Of a stretch of DNA of 64,000 nt, positions 1-10,551 are shown in pieces (position 1 is the first letter of the stretch; each line of letters starts with the position of its first letter). The notes below the pieces were generated by a model that did not search any database, was not told the origin of the DNA, and saw nothing but the letters and a program-made list of their open reading frames with translations. The stretch comes from Heterobasidion occidentale (lineage: Eukaryota > Basidiomycota > Agaricomycetes > Russulales > Bondarzewiaceae): positions 2,294,001 to 2,358,000 of the forward strand of contig JBCAQO010000001.1 of assembly GCA_039111635.1 (NCBI GenBank), in the 5' to 3' direction. The position numbers and the translations under genes were made by a program.

Positions 1-269
1 ACGCACAGAGTGTGAGTCACTCTAATATAGTTCACTCTCCTGGGTTGACCCTACTTGAGGACAGGCATACGGAGAAGCAGGTGTTGTCAAAGCTGTAAGA
101 ATTCTTCAGCGAGAGATCGTAGCAGGAATGCGTATGCTTGGAGCTACAAACGTCAAGGAACTTGTTCCAGCCATGGTTTGTGGTTGATTATCTCCCCTAT
201 GTTATCTACAACCCATGTCGTTCTTTCTAGGTCGAGCGTGTAGATTGGCAGCCTGTCGCTAAATTGTAG
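1..269 (+). CDS. CYB2: L-lactate dehydrogenase (cytochrome b2-type, FMN-dependent), C-terminal end only
   Basis: Three small exons are visible: bases 1-11, 65-175 and 231-269, separated by GT-AG introns of 53 and 55 nt. Joined, they read YAQSAYGEAGVVKAVRILQR, then a segment containing GMRMLGATNVKELVPAMV and ERVDWQPVAKL before TAG at 267-269. This is the C-terminal helix region of the FMN-dependent alpha-hydroxy-acid dehydrogenase family (cytochrome b2, glycolate oxidase): the AYGE.GV..(V/A).IL..EI..GM.LLG segment after the FMN barrel. In fungi the usual member oxidises L-lactate to pyruvate in the mitochondrial intermembrane space and passes electrons to cytochrome c. The heme domain and most of the barrel lie left of the window, so cytochrome b2 cannot be separated from other family members here. 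The family call is firm; the exact substrate is inferred. Confidence 0.82.
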
Positions 270-684
270 CGTGAGATGTACCTTGTCGACTTTGAGAATC
301 GCCCGGATTCGTAGTTACGTGGAGTTAGCGCTTGGCTTATAGATACCGATTTATGACATTCACAACCATGAAACCTTGTCCATGATCGTGATCGTCTTTT
401 ACCCGAGCGGCGTCAGCGAATCAAACTACAGCCTGCTCTGGGCAAAAGAAGTATTCTAATCCTAATCATATAGACGTGTACAATACCAGGATATCACAAA
501 AAAAAACTCGCACAAATACAAACGATTGTCCATCGAATACATCGTTAGCAAGAGATAGAACACCATTGACTATGGAGACACTAATGAAAGAAGCACCACC
601 TGGCCATCAAAGCGCAGAGCCCAGTACTTTCATGGCAAGTGCACGAAGAATCTAACCAAAATAGTAAGTAAAGATGACTGAAGA
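270..684. other. Convergent intergenic gap
   Basis: This 415-bp stretch separates the 3' ends of the lactate dehydrogenase gene (+) and the J-domain gene (-). It contains an A-run near 498-506 and no open frame with coding character. I see no repeat or RNA gene. Confidence 0.5.
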
Positions 685-1491
685 CTAACGCAGAAGGTTC
701 GCGCCTACCTCTGCCTTCTGACTACCACCCAGCTCGGAAAAGACATGCGCAACACTCTTGCCTTTTGCGTCTCTTATAGCTCCAAGTCGGTTGCCTGCGT
801 ACACACCGACGAGCCCGCCAGGTATATTGGCAATTATGAATCCGATGCCCGCACCGCACGCTGCTCCCAGGTATGCCCACAAAGGAAGTCCCGTTCGACT
901 TCTGGACGTAGAAGCTACGAGTAGCAACCGGTTCAATAAACCACCAACTAGAGGGCTGAAGCAAGCTCACATCTTCGAAAACATCGCCGAACACGTTATT
1001 CGCATCAGGTCTCTGCGCACGCTCTCCCTCCGCGGTGCCCGTTGTGCCGCCAGCAGCGCCCCCAAACATGTTGGTAAACATGTTGAAGAAATTCGCCGAC
1101 GAATTAGGGTCGCTGCTCTTCTTCGACTTCGATTCATACAGAGCATCGTATTCGCGGCGTCGCTTCGAATCTGAGAGCACGTAGTAGGCATCGGCTACGG
1201 CCTGCCCAGGGTGATACAGGGTGCACAACCATGAGAAAGCGAGGTTTGAGATCTAGAGAATATTGAGCATACCTGGAATTTCTCCGTTGCTCTCTTCTTC
1301 TCATCTTGTGTAGCATTTGCGAGTCTATCTGGGTGAGTCCTGGAAGGGTGTGGATGTGAGAGAATGATAGTGGCCATGGCGAATAGTGATCCTTACTTTA
1401 GCGACTCTTTCCTGTAAGCCTGCCTGATTTGTTCAGTCGTGGCCGACTTGGATATGTTGAGGATGGCATAGTAGTCTGGAAAAGCGGACAT
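685..1491 (-). CDS. J-domain (DnaJ/Hsp40) protein with glycine-rich hydrophobic C-terminal segment
   Basis: The ATG at 1491 opens MSAFPDYYAILNISKSATTE followed by QIRQAYRK. A short intron joins this to KTHPDRLANATQDEKKRATE, which carries the HPD tripeptide that stimulates Hsp70 ATPase activity. After a second intron comes AVADAYYVLSDSKRRREYDA, the end of helix III/IV, so a complete N-terminal J domain is present. A linker with FFNMFTNMFGGAAGG follows. The last exon encodes WAYLGAACGAGIGFIIANIP and AGNRLGAIRDAKGKSVAHVF, then stops at 685. The glycine-rich hydrophobic stretch could be membrane-embedded or a packed helix. The organisation matches a widespread fungal J-protein family of unknown client. 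The junction into the last exon could not be fixed in phase. Function as an Hsp70 co-chaperone is inferred from the J domain. Confidence 0.85.
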
Positions 1492-1862
1492 GGCGAGCTC
1501 GGAAGGTCGTAGAGAGTGTCAGTGAAGACCGTGGCTGCAGTCACATCCATGTCGTGGCCGCTAACCCCTCGGTGACGTCAGAGAGCCGAATGTGGAACAG
1601 TGTGGAACATGCACATCACATGATCGCCGATCCGATCTTGGCACAACAACAGAGCTGGAAAAAACAGTGATACGCGATATGTATCTATGTCAGACTTCAC
1701 GAGAGTATCGTGCTATACGTTACATACATCATAACACTAGGACATTTTGCAGAGTGAATGCGCTCAAAGAAGTATATGATTAGTAATACATAAGCGCACG
1801 AAAGATCGAATATGACATTCAGAAAACGACAGCAAATGAGTCAAAGATAGAGAAGACGAAGT
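1492..1862. other. Intergenic region upstream of J-protein gene
   Basis: This 371-bp gap lies between two minus-strand genes. It should hold the J-protein promoter and the 3' end of the next gene. I see no coding exon, repeat or RNA gene in it. Confidence 0.4.
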
Positions 1863-4566
1863 TCAGAGGGCACCACCGATAGTATCGATGTTCAAACGTC
1901 CCGTTTTCGCCAAAGGTCGAATGACAAGGGGCGCTGGTCGAGGCCTCTCGAACGCAGTGTCATCCATAGACTGTGCCTGCGTTCTTGGAGAACTGATCGT
2001 CCTCTGCCTCGGTCTCGGAGGTAGACCCACGCGCGCGCCAGGTCCTGTTCGAGTGCCTGGCGCACGAGTATATGGTGAAGGCGCCAACGGATACTGTGAA
2101 GTAGGCGAAGGGGAGAGAACGCGGTTCAGAGGTTCGTCAGATGTGCCCATTACGGGTGAGTCGGGGACGTCGGCTTTGGGATCTCGGGTGTCGGAGGGAG
2201 GTGACGCGGATGTAGTTAATACAGGAGGGTCAGACGGAGGTACGCTGCCGCTCCGGGGAAAGATCATCTTTTGCGCGACCTGCGCGTTTGATATCTGTCT
2301 AGAGACTGTGACTATAGTCGCCGAATTTGCACTCTCAGGTTCGGATTCCACGGGCGACGCTCTGACAGGTGACAGCTGGGAGTTGTCCCTCCTATGGCCT
2401 GGCCCTGTTGTGAGCCCTGACAATATTGTTTAAATAACAAATACAGTGTCTGACGCAGACAGGCTCACCTCCAATGAAAGATGTCACGTCGTACTGTGTG
2501 CCACCTGAATCCAGCCGCGAGGGACGCGAAAGTGGAACTGCGGTGTCTTCACTGTTCCTGGAAGACTTCGGCAACGATTGACGCATCTCGGATTCCTCAA
2601 TTGCAGCCGGCATTCGAGGTAAAACCAAACTGAACGCTCCGGATCCCCTCTCGGTCCCCAAGCTGCTGCCCGAATCCGAGCCTTTTCGCCTCCCATCAGT
2701 CGAATGCCGTGACCTGGGAGGCTGGGGGAAGTTGCTCAAGGAAAATTCGCTCTTCATCGACGCTGACTCAAGCCCAAGCCTCGACCCACGTACTGCTGTA
2801 GAATTCCGGTTGGAATTCCGGTCACCGCTCGATGTCGTCTGGGAGTCTCGGTCGCCGGCATCCGGGGCGAACAGTTTGAGCGCTGCGATGCTCTTCTCCA
2901 GTTCGTTCTGCTCTCGTAATAAATTTTCAAAGCCAGAGGATCGAGCGGACGCAATGTCGAGTTCCCCGTAGGGGCGAGAATCAACCACAGGAGAATAGCG
3001 ATCGCCGCGTATCGTACCAGTAAGGCCATAAATTGGGGAAGGTGTGACGACTTGGCGTGTTGGCAGCTGGGCTGTAAGGTTCAAAGGAGACGGAGGGGTG
3101 ATTTCGCGAACATAGTATGACGGGATCGCTGAAGGCGCAGTTGAAGGCGGACGAATGACAACCTCGTCAGGCTTGATGACTGGCCTGTCTTGTTCCACCT
3201 CAACAGAGGAGAAAACAGCTTGACGAGCCGTAGTCGGTGTGACGGAGCGTTTACCAGCACTCCATGGTGATTCTGCCATGACGGCCATGTATGCAGGATC
3301 TTGCCATCGTGCACTCTGTTTCGCTTCCTCCGTGAAAGGACTGGGAACATCAGAGATGCCGGTCATACGCCTCTCGCTCATGGAAGGAGAAAGGCCACGC
3401 TCGGCATCCTCTTGATTCCACAAACGCACTTCGTCGCGTTCAAGAGCAGGACGTGGACGTCCAGCCAGACTGTGCGCGCGCGAACCAATCCAGGCAGATA
3501 GCCGTGCAGCCGATGATCGTGATGACCCGGATGGGCGATCAACCTGAACGGTCAAGCCTTCATTCGCTTGTGGCCCCATAGCGGCAAGAGCAGACTCGTG
3601 AGAGCGAATGCGGAGACCCTGAAATGAGGACACCCGCTTGCGGTCGTTCTCAGGTGGTGGGGCAGGGACTGGAGGGCGAAAAATCGTGATGAGAAGAAAC
3701 ACAATGATGAGATATTCTGCAACAGCAACAAGGAACCTGCCAGCAGAAGATTCTGAGAAGGCAACTGGAGAACAATCAGCCACGCCGCAGATATCATCAG
3801 AGATTGTGTTTAGGCGACTCACAGTATATGACGTTTCCAACACCTACGCCCATATTGATCAACAACGCGAAGATCATGACAGAATAGTGAGACAAAGTTT
3901 TCCAACGCGACGGAGTCGATGCGATCATTGTGTTCAGGATCAATTTAATGATAAATAGAGCAGGCACGACTATCTCCATCGTTGCTTCCACCTCGTAAAC
4001 GGCCCCAATTTTATGGAAAGGCTGGACAACGCGCCAGAGGATCTGCAAAACTCCCGCTGCCACAGATGCAACAAACAGGGCCCACTTCAATGTCGAACCG
4101 AAGATGCCCCATTGAGCCCAGGTTCCACTGTGAGTGGATTGTGTGTTTGAGCCTAAAAGTAAAAAATTTCTCCCTTGGTTTTCACGAACAGGCAAGGGCG
4201 GGGGCTCTCCTTGAGGAGGGTGAGATACATATACCCAGAAGAATAGAGACCGAACGCTCGCGGAAACAGCGAATAGAACTTCGCGAGCAATGATGAGAGG
4301 AACAATGGAGTCCGTATCGAGTCCCTGTCTGAACATACGACCCCTTGTAAGGCCCTGCGCAAGATCCAGGATGGCCGCAAATAAACCTAAGGAGACGGAG
4401 GCAAACAAAAGGACCAGAGCCCTATGCGTTGTTTAAGACTGCGGCCAAATGTTGTAGTCGGGAGACACGTACCAGTTCAATTTCTTTAAGGCCAAGAAGG
4501 TAGTGAATGCTGCAAAGCCCAAGAGTCCGACGGAAATGATAGGGATGTCCGCGAGTATACGATCAA
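1863..4566 (-). CDS. Uncharacterised seven-helix membrane protein with long Ser/Pro-rich C-terminal tail
   Basis: I do not recognise this family. From the exon starting at 4566 the protein reads VDRILADIPIISVGLLGFAA and continues through about seven hydrophobic segments: FAAFTTFLAL; LFASVSLGLFAAILDL; IIAREVLFAVSASV; WALFVASVAAGVLQIL; PALFIIKLILNTMIA; VMIFALLINMGVGVGNVIY; and FLVAVAEYLIIVFLLITIF. About 600 residues of low-complexity, Ser/Pro/Arg-rich tail follow, ending NIDTIGGAL at 1863. At least three introns are clear: before VDRI, between KKLNW and the second helix, and a 53-nt intron after SFIG near 2470. The topology resembles a receptor with a phosphorylatable cytosolic tail, but no G-protein-coupling or ligand-binding motif is visible, so this is only analogy. 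The first exon or exons lie between about 4567 and 5110 and could not be fixed; an ATG at 5024 (MTHDY) is one candidate. Alternatives are a transporter-like or sensor protein restricted to basidiomycetes. Confidence 0.7.
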
Positions 4567-5305
4567 CCTAGATAATTGAGTGTCAAAAGGCGCAGGGAAA
4601 ATTAGATTGTATGACACACGATAGCGTTGTCGCTCAGACGAAGAGATGAGGGAAAGGAGTACAGAGACAATAGCCAGCTGGAACCAGACATAGCGAAAAG
4701 AGTGGGAAGGCGAGTGACAGTATGATCAAGTAACAACCCAGTCAAGAGATCTCCAGGACCGAGAACAAGGGAGGACAGTCGAGGCAATGAAGCCCCCTGC
4801 CTGCGACGAAAAATGCGACAAGGAACTTGAGCTTAACCAGAGCTGGAATGCTGTCGCAGCAAGATCAGCGTGTCAGTGGGTCAGCGTCAGCTGGCTGACG
4901 CCGGGGCCAGGACGTCGCTGAAGCTCGATGGCAGACAAGAAAAAAGAAAGGGAGGTGAAGGAGGGAAGCGTCAGGTAAAGAGAACGAGGGAAAGACTCTA
5001 ATACTCGACGTAGTCGTGGGTCATGAACGAGCCACACTCCTTGACAACACGCTCGAAGGTTGGGAGCGATCCCGGTCGCTACGGTCGAGCGTTTCGATAG
5101 ACATTTCATTTTCGACCTGCTCCTGATTCGATCGCAGTTCCCACCGTTCGGTGCTAGCTATTCCGCGTGTCTTCAATATTCTGATATTCGTGCCTTAGGC
5201 TCTCTCCGTCGTACACGGTAACCATGAATGTTTGAACCACTGGCATGAGGGTATAGATACAAAAATTCGTTGCATAATCGTGAATTCATGTCAAAATCCG
5301 TTCCG
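4567..5305. other. 5' region of the seven-helix gene, exons unresolved
   Basis: The sequence between the first assigned transmembrane exon and the LIM gene must hold the start codon, first intron or introns and promoter of the seven-helix protein. Possible minus-strand exon pieces read LVLGPGDLLTGLLLDH (near 4740) and TFERVVKECGSFMTHDYVEY (near 5050), but neither joins with certainty. Confidence 0.4.
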
Positions 5306-8300
5306 TCATAGACCCCCGCCCGTCATCTGCCGGACAAGAAACATACCTCGTCCCTCGTCTCGCATGCCAATCACTGATTTTGGCCTTGGCCGCACTGCCC
5401 CACCTGCTGCGCTACCTCCTGTGAGTTGCCGGCCGATAGTCTTCGTAGGGCTGGTAGTCAACTGTCTGGTGGGACTGAGCCCACCGCCCGTCAACTGACG
5501 AAGCAGGGCTGCGTCGTGCCCTCCAGAAAGACCGGTCAGTTGACGAGCAATAGTTGTTCCGCCAGTATGCTGACGGGGGATCGTGGTACTACCAGTATAT
5601 TGGCGAGCGATGGTGCTGCCGCCCGTATATTGGCGAGCGATGGTACTGCCACCTGTATATTGGCGAGCAATGTTACCGCCACCTGTGTATTGACGAGCGA
5701 TAGCGCCGCCGCCAGTGTGCTGGCGGGTGATAGCTGTTCCACCTGTATACTGCGGTGCAACCCGTCCAAAAGTTCCTGTGCTGATCGAAGAGGTGCCTGT
5801 GTGAGTAGGCTGGGTGGTGTGGAGGGGAATAGCGCGAATGGGAGAGGCATGCGGAGAGCGCGCGGAGGCAGGAAGCAGCAGCTATGCAGAAGATAAGACA
5901 TTGAAGAGCGTTAATTGATGCGATCAGCATTCGGGTCCGAGATAGCAATAAGAATGAAAAACAATTTACCAGACATTCACGGCACCACACACTCCCTTCC
6001 TCGCTGTCGCGCTTCGCAGAACTGTCCAATTTCTTGCCGCATCCTGGTTTGCCATCTTTCCTGCGTCCGCCTCGTCCCTTGGCCTCTTTACCACCGCATA
6101 TAAGGCATGTCGCATGCCATCGGATGCCCTGAGGCCCGGGTACAACCCCTCGTTCCATAAGAGATACCGCCTGATGGCAGCCAGGGCATGACGTAGATGA
6201 GCCGAATCGAGGAAAGGAGGTCGACGTGGCAGGAGCGGACGGAGGAGGGGCAGTATACCGACTCGATGAATACGGCGAAGCCGAGCTTGAGTAACTTGGT
6301 GGTGTCGGAGTGCTGGTCGGAGTTGGCGAGACAGGAGCAAGGGGAAGACTGTAAGTCGTGCTTGTATTCAGGGGGCGGACAGTGATCTTCTCCCTAGGTG
6401 CACACTAGAAGGATGATGATTAGTTTCCTGCATCGCTTGTGAAACGAATTGCTCACGTCCAAGTGACAAGCCCCTCTCACTCCTCTGACGAAGACAGCCT
6501 GTCCCTTCTCCTTTTCTTCGAAAACCCCATCACATATCCTGCACCTGAAGCAATCTGTATGATATGTTCTGGGTGCTGCCCCAGTGGATGAAGGTTCCGG
6601 TACCGTGACGTACCGCCCTCCACCTCTCACGCTAAATAATGGCAATGAGCATTTGGCACATTTAGTGTCCGCCACGGGACCAGTGGATGTGGATTGAGAA
6701 TCGCCCTTCTGGAAAGATACAGAGCTCGGAGCCGTGCTGAGAGAATAAGTAGACTTTATCGTTTCCCCAGTGTAATGGGTAGCTATACTCATGTCAGAAA
6801 GTGACGGTCTCGACTTTATGGCATAACCATCGTGCCGGGATGGAGGGCTGTACGAGGGAGGTGATGAGGATGCGGAAGATTGTGTGGTGGTATCAGAGAA
6901 ATCAGATGACAGTTCAGGAGTAGATGGAACAGAGACGACAGATTCTATGTCCTGTTTCAAAGACGAGAAAGAAGCTCTGCTCCTCAGCGGGAGTCCGCTA
7001 GACAAGTTCGTAGTTCGAACAGGAATCCTTGAAACAGGCGACGCTTTCTGGGAAGTCGGTGATTCACTATTGAGATTTGATAGAACCGCTTTCGCCTTGG
7101 GTGTCGCCCGAGGCGTGGTATCGGCGGACGAGGCGAAGGCGCTGTCTCGCTCTGAAGCAGGTGATCCTGCTTGTCGCAAGAATCTCCGCTTCATCTCCTC
7201 TATGGCTTCCTGCGTAGGTCTGGGGCTACCACTCAGCCTAGGGCTTCCACCACCAGGTCGAGGACTGCCCTCGTCAGCCTCAGGAGTCATGAACCGGTTG
7301 TAAGGTCGTCGAATATGGTTGCCGTCGTCGGTAGCTTGAACTCTTTGTGATGATGGAGAGGATGCATCGTCGAGGCCCAAGGCTGTTCTTCCGCGAGGAC
7401 TCGTGAAAACATCATCTATGACAGAGGAGTTCTGAAAGCCGATGCTGATTCGAGGTTTTGCATCGTCCTTAGCTGGAGTAGATTCTCTGGACTTCAAAAT
7501 ACCAAGTCTTTGTACCAATTCTTCGAGAGCTGGGCTTCCTTCTCTGCTTTGCCTCCTATTAGACCTTGGACCACAATATCCTGTCACTCCGTCGTTCCGG
7601 TCAAAAGAAGGGCTGTCGTGTGTCCTCTTCAAGCAAGAGTCAAAGCAGTCCGCGCATGAAGGCTGACCTAGAAGATCAACCATAGGGTTGTCACCGATAT
7701 TCCTGCCGCAACCAGCACACTGAAAGCATTTCTTGTGCCAGACTTTTCCAGCATTCTCGACAAATCCTCCTTCACTTTTCAAGATCAAAACAGGGCGGTG
7801 ACAGGCCGGGCAATCACCTTTGGAGCCGCCGTTGACTATAAAGCATGCACGACACATGAACCGGGTGCCAGATTCGTCCCTGGGATCAGGATAGATGGTA
7901 GCATCAGGAGGGAATGGCGCAGAACAAGTGTGGCAATGATAACTGTCAAGAGACTCCTTTGGTTGAAGAACTGAACCGTAGACTTTGGATAGTTCCGATG
8001 TGTAAGGCGATGGAAGAATACCTGACGACGGATTGTCCAGGAGCGAGGATGAGTGTTTGAGGGGTGATGAAGGTCGTGACTGGGTCGTAGAAGCAATATG
8101 CTCGGAGACTCTAGATCCAATGGTGGAGTTTGGACGGGGAAATCGTGAAGTAGCTTGTGTCGAGGCAACGCTAGGAGGGGTATCGACCGTTGCAGAGCGA
8201 GAGCGTGAAGAGGGCTTCTCTTTGGTATACGTTTGTGACCACCTATCAGGTGTAGAGGGTTTGGCAGCGTTCTGATTCCACTTAACGACAGGTGCTGTGG

Positions 8301-8419
8301 GAGCCTTTAATTCGAGCACACTACGATAGTCCCGTTGAACGTAGCGCACCTACTGCTGTCCCCCCACATTTACACTTAGGTCCAGTGACGATATCGCCGC
8401 ACCGTCTACAGAAACCCAT
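5306..8419 (-). CDS. Multi-LIM-domain protein with N-terminal zinc knuckle and C-terminal RQYTGG repeats
   Basis: The first exon (ATG at 8419) encodes MGFCRRCGDIVTGPKCKCGG, a small CxxC...CxC zinc knuckle. A 49-nt intron leads to the long second exon. Cys-rich modules follow a Ser/Pro-rich linker. The first is CHTCSAPF...CRACF...CPACHRP with HKKCFQCAGCGRNIG and CADCFDSC, about residues 145-250. The second is CAKCSLPLF...YHTDCFRCRICDGVF...CHLD. After the intron downstream of CHLD the third is CPGCHQAV...HATCLICGG...CGKKLD...WCREC. These CxxC/HxxC spacings are LIM-type and resemble paxillin-like or Rho-pathway scaffold proteins that bridge actin and polarity proteins. The last exon encodes about seven copies of a 10-residue unit, TGGSTIARQY, then TRQLTTS, GRQLTGG and VRQMTGGGL before the stop at 5306. 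The family is firm at LIM level; the specific orthologue and role are inferred. Confidence 0.85.
5537..5746 (-). repeat. 30-bp coding tandem repeat (7 units) in LIM protein tail
   Basis: Seven back-to-back 30-bp units on the minus strand each encode T-G-(G/S)-x-x-I-(A/T/P)-R-Q-(Y/H/L). The start of each unit is ACN GGY and the end is CGY CAR YAY. Units near the middle are nearly identical, while flanking copies drift and the pattern decays into RQLTG and RQMTG motifs down to 5309. Synonymous third positions differ between units, so the peptide looks conserved rather than freshly duplicated. Confidence 0.9.
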
Positions 8420-8699
8420 TTTCTGAAAGCAAAAATAAAACGAGAGCGTTCGTCAGAAATCGTGAAAGGGAGAATGATTTGTCGTGAAAAGGCTTGAGTC
8501 GATGCCAACCTGAAGGCCTGAAGAGTAGAGCGGCAGGCTCGACCTGAGGACTTGAACGCGATCACGTGGCACTGAGTACTGAGTAGTTACCTGATTTGGA
8601 CTGATTGTACACTTGTGGATACTTGTGGACGCTAGTCGGGAGAGGCCGAGGGTCCTGTTTGCTGGCCCACCTTCGAGTTGCTCGAGGCCATCCGCATCC
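8420..8699. promoter_or_regulatory. Shared 280-bp promoter region, LIM gene / coiled-coil gene
   Basis: The start codons at 8419 (-) and 8700 (+) face away from each other with only 280 bp between them, so both promoters must lie here or overlap. No specific transcription-factor site is claimed. Confidence 0.45.
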
Positions 8700-10551
8700 A
8701 TGACAGACCGCGCTATTAAATCTCCTCAAACTCAGCTAGGTAGCAAGTCCACGCCGACGTCTCCGCCCACAACTCGTAAGCCTCCACTTCCAGCCATTTG
8801 CAGCCTCTAGCAATTCTGATTGTGAACGCCGTCATATCAGGCAGATCAAGCAGTGAAACTACAAGACGAAAGCTAGTGCTTGGTGAGACCTTCTCTATAT
8901 GTTATAACCCGTCTATGTTCCCGAAACGCGATCAACGTTAGATCACGTCCTGCTCACACCGAGAAGATTATTGAGTGAGCTTTTGAGGTCACACTGAATT
9001 GCGTGTGATGGTTGAGAACTTATGCTCCTAGAAAATGGAGGACATTGACTGATGGCAGCGATAACGGATCTTCACTTCCTGCGCGACGTCCAGGTGAGCA
9101 CTATGACGAATACGTAACTTGCACATGTCTCAAACGGTCAAATCTGAGGATCTGTAGCAATGACCCACTTCGTGAACATTTCAAAACGAGCTAAGACAGT
9201 TTCGCAGTCCAATCTATCTGCCAAAAAGCGCAAACACATTGAGTCAGCCTCTTCCTCTTCTGCGATCACATCAATCATTCTGGGCACTCCATCCCCTGAG
9301 CCGTATATCATCTTGGACGCCGTGTCAAAGGAATCTTCATCTACAAGAGACAACCTTGTTACTCCCCAAACGCAGTCAATAATCAAACAGCCTCCACCTG
9401 CTACGTCGTTCGGAGTCCTAAACGCATCTACCATAGCTCCTACAATAAGACCGGACTCTTCCTCACGATCTATTCTCACCGAGAGCGAGTCTTCTTCTAA
9501 TGAGTCTGTAAAGGCTAAGGGATATGGAGAGGCTAATGGACTCCCTAGTACTCCTAAAATGACTCTCGAACGGAATCTTTCTAAACCTTCGCAAAGTCAA
9601 ACAAACCTGGATTCCGGGCGCCAGTTGCATCTGACACAAAGTGCTTCTATGCGATCGGAAAAGAGGAGGCGCATTGAGGGAGAGGGTTTCTTGGGTCTGA
9701 AGATGCTAGATGAAGAAGATGACACCGCGGCCTCTAGCGCGATTGACTTCCAGATGTTTGATATATCTGGGTTAGTATCTCTGCCTCTGTCGACATCTAG
9801 GGAAGAGTCTAGCGACGCGTTGAGCATATACGTTCCGCCCAGTGTGCTCAGCCTTATGACCAGTACGTGTCTCTATCAATCGTGAAACTTGTTGGCCTAA
9901 AATGTATTACACCTCTTACTTTCACAGATATGAGGCACATCCTCAAGGTTGAATCTGCTGCACGTCTAACTGCTGAGGCCCGCTACGTCCGGGAGATTGA
10001 TCGGCGCGCCGCTGTGGATGCACAACTCTCGGAAGAACGCAAAATACGTGCAGCCCTCGAGGATAAACTGGCGAAATTCAGGACAGGGACTTCGTCGACC
10101 CCAGACACTGTTCAGTTGTCGTCGTCGCTGTCGTCGAATACCGAGGTTGAGCTCCTAGTACGGATGAGCAACCAAAGAGACACTGCACCTCCAGAACTAT
10201 CTGCGCCCGCGTCGCCTGTTCATGTGCACCCAGAGCCCGATAAACCTTTGTTGAGAGAGGAGTCGTCGGCAATAGAGAGTCTGCTAGCTCTGTCCGAGTT
10301 TCACACAGCCGGTGAGGTTACAGCGTCTAACAATGGGCCTTTCAATAAATTATGGTCTGATAAAGGTCAGTGACCCGTGTCACCTTCGCAAGACATGATA
10401 TATTCCTCTCCTACTTTTGTCGCTCTGGTATGAAAACTCAATGGCTTGTACAGACAGCCTAGATCCTTTGCTTCTGAATCCACCTCCCATCTTCCAGGAG
10501 GAACCGCAAAGTTCTAGCACTATGACGATGCAGGTGGGGAACACAGTATAA
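8700..10551 (+). CDS. Uncharacterised Ser-rich protein with C-terminal coiled coil
   Basis: I do not recognise this family. The ATG at 8700 opens MTDRAIKSPQTQLGSKSTPT, joined through a GT-AG intron to RRSSSETTRRKLVL. Later exons read TLTDGSDNGSSLPARRP, then AMTHFVNISKRAKTVSQS (from about 9157) with KKRKHIE, a basic stretch that could be a nuclear signal. A long Ser/Thr-rich disordered region follows. The exon from about 9928 encodes MRHILKVESAARLTAEARYV and IDRRAAVDAQLSEERKIRAA, a clear heptad-like coiled coil. The last exon ends DPLLLNPPPIFQEEPQ...MQVGNTV with TAA at 10549-10551. The joins into and out of the 9450-9885 region are good, but the junction between the second exon and TLTDG could not be phased. 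It may be a nuclear or septal scaffold; nothing seen fixes a function. Confidence 0.6.

Noticed and set aside
5537..5746. Regular 30-bp spacing suggesting a CRISPR-like array
   Set aside because: Units are contiguous with no unique spacers and keep a protein frame. It is a coding tandem repeat in a eukaryote.
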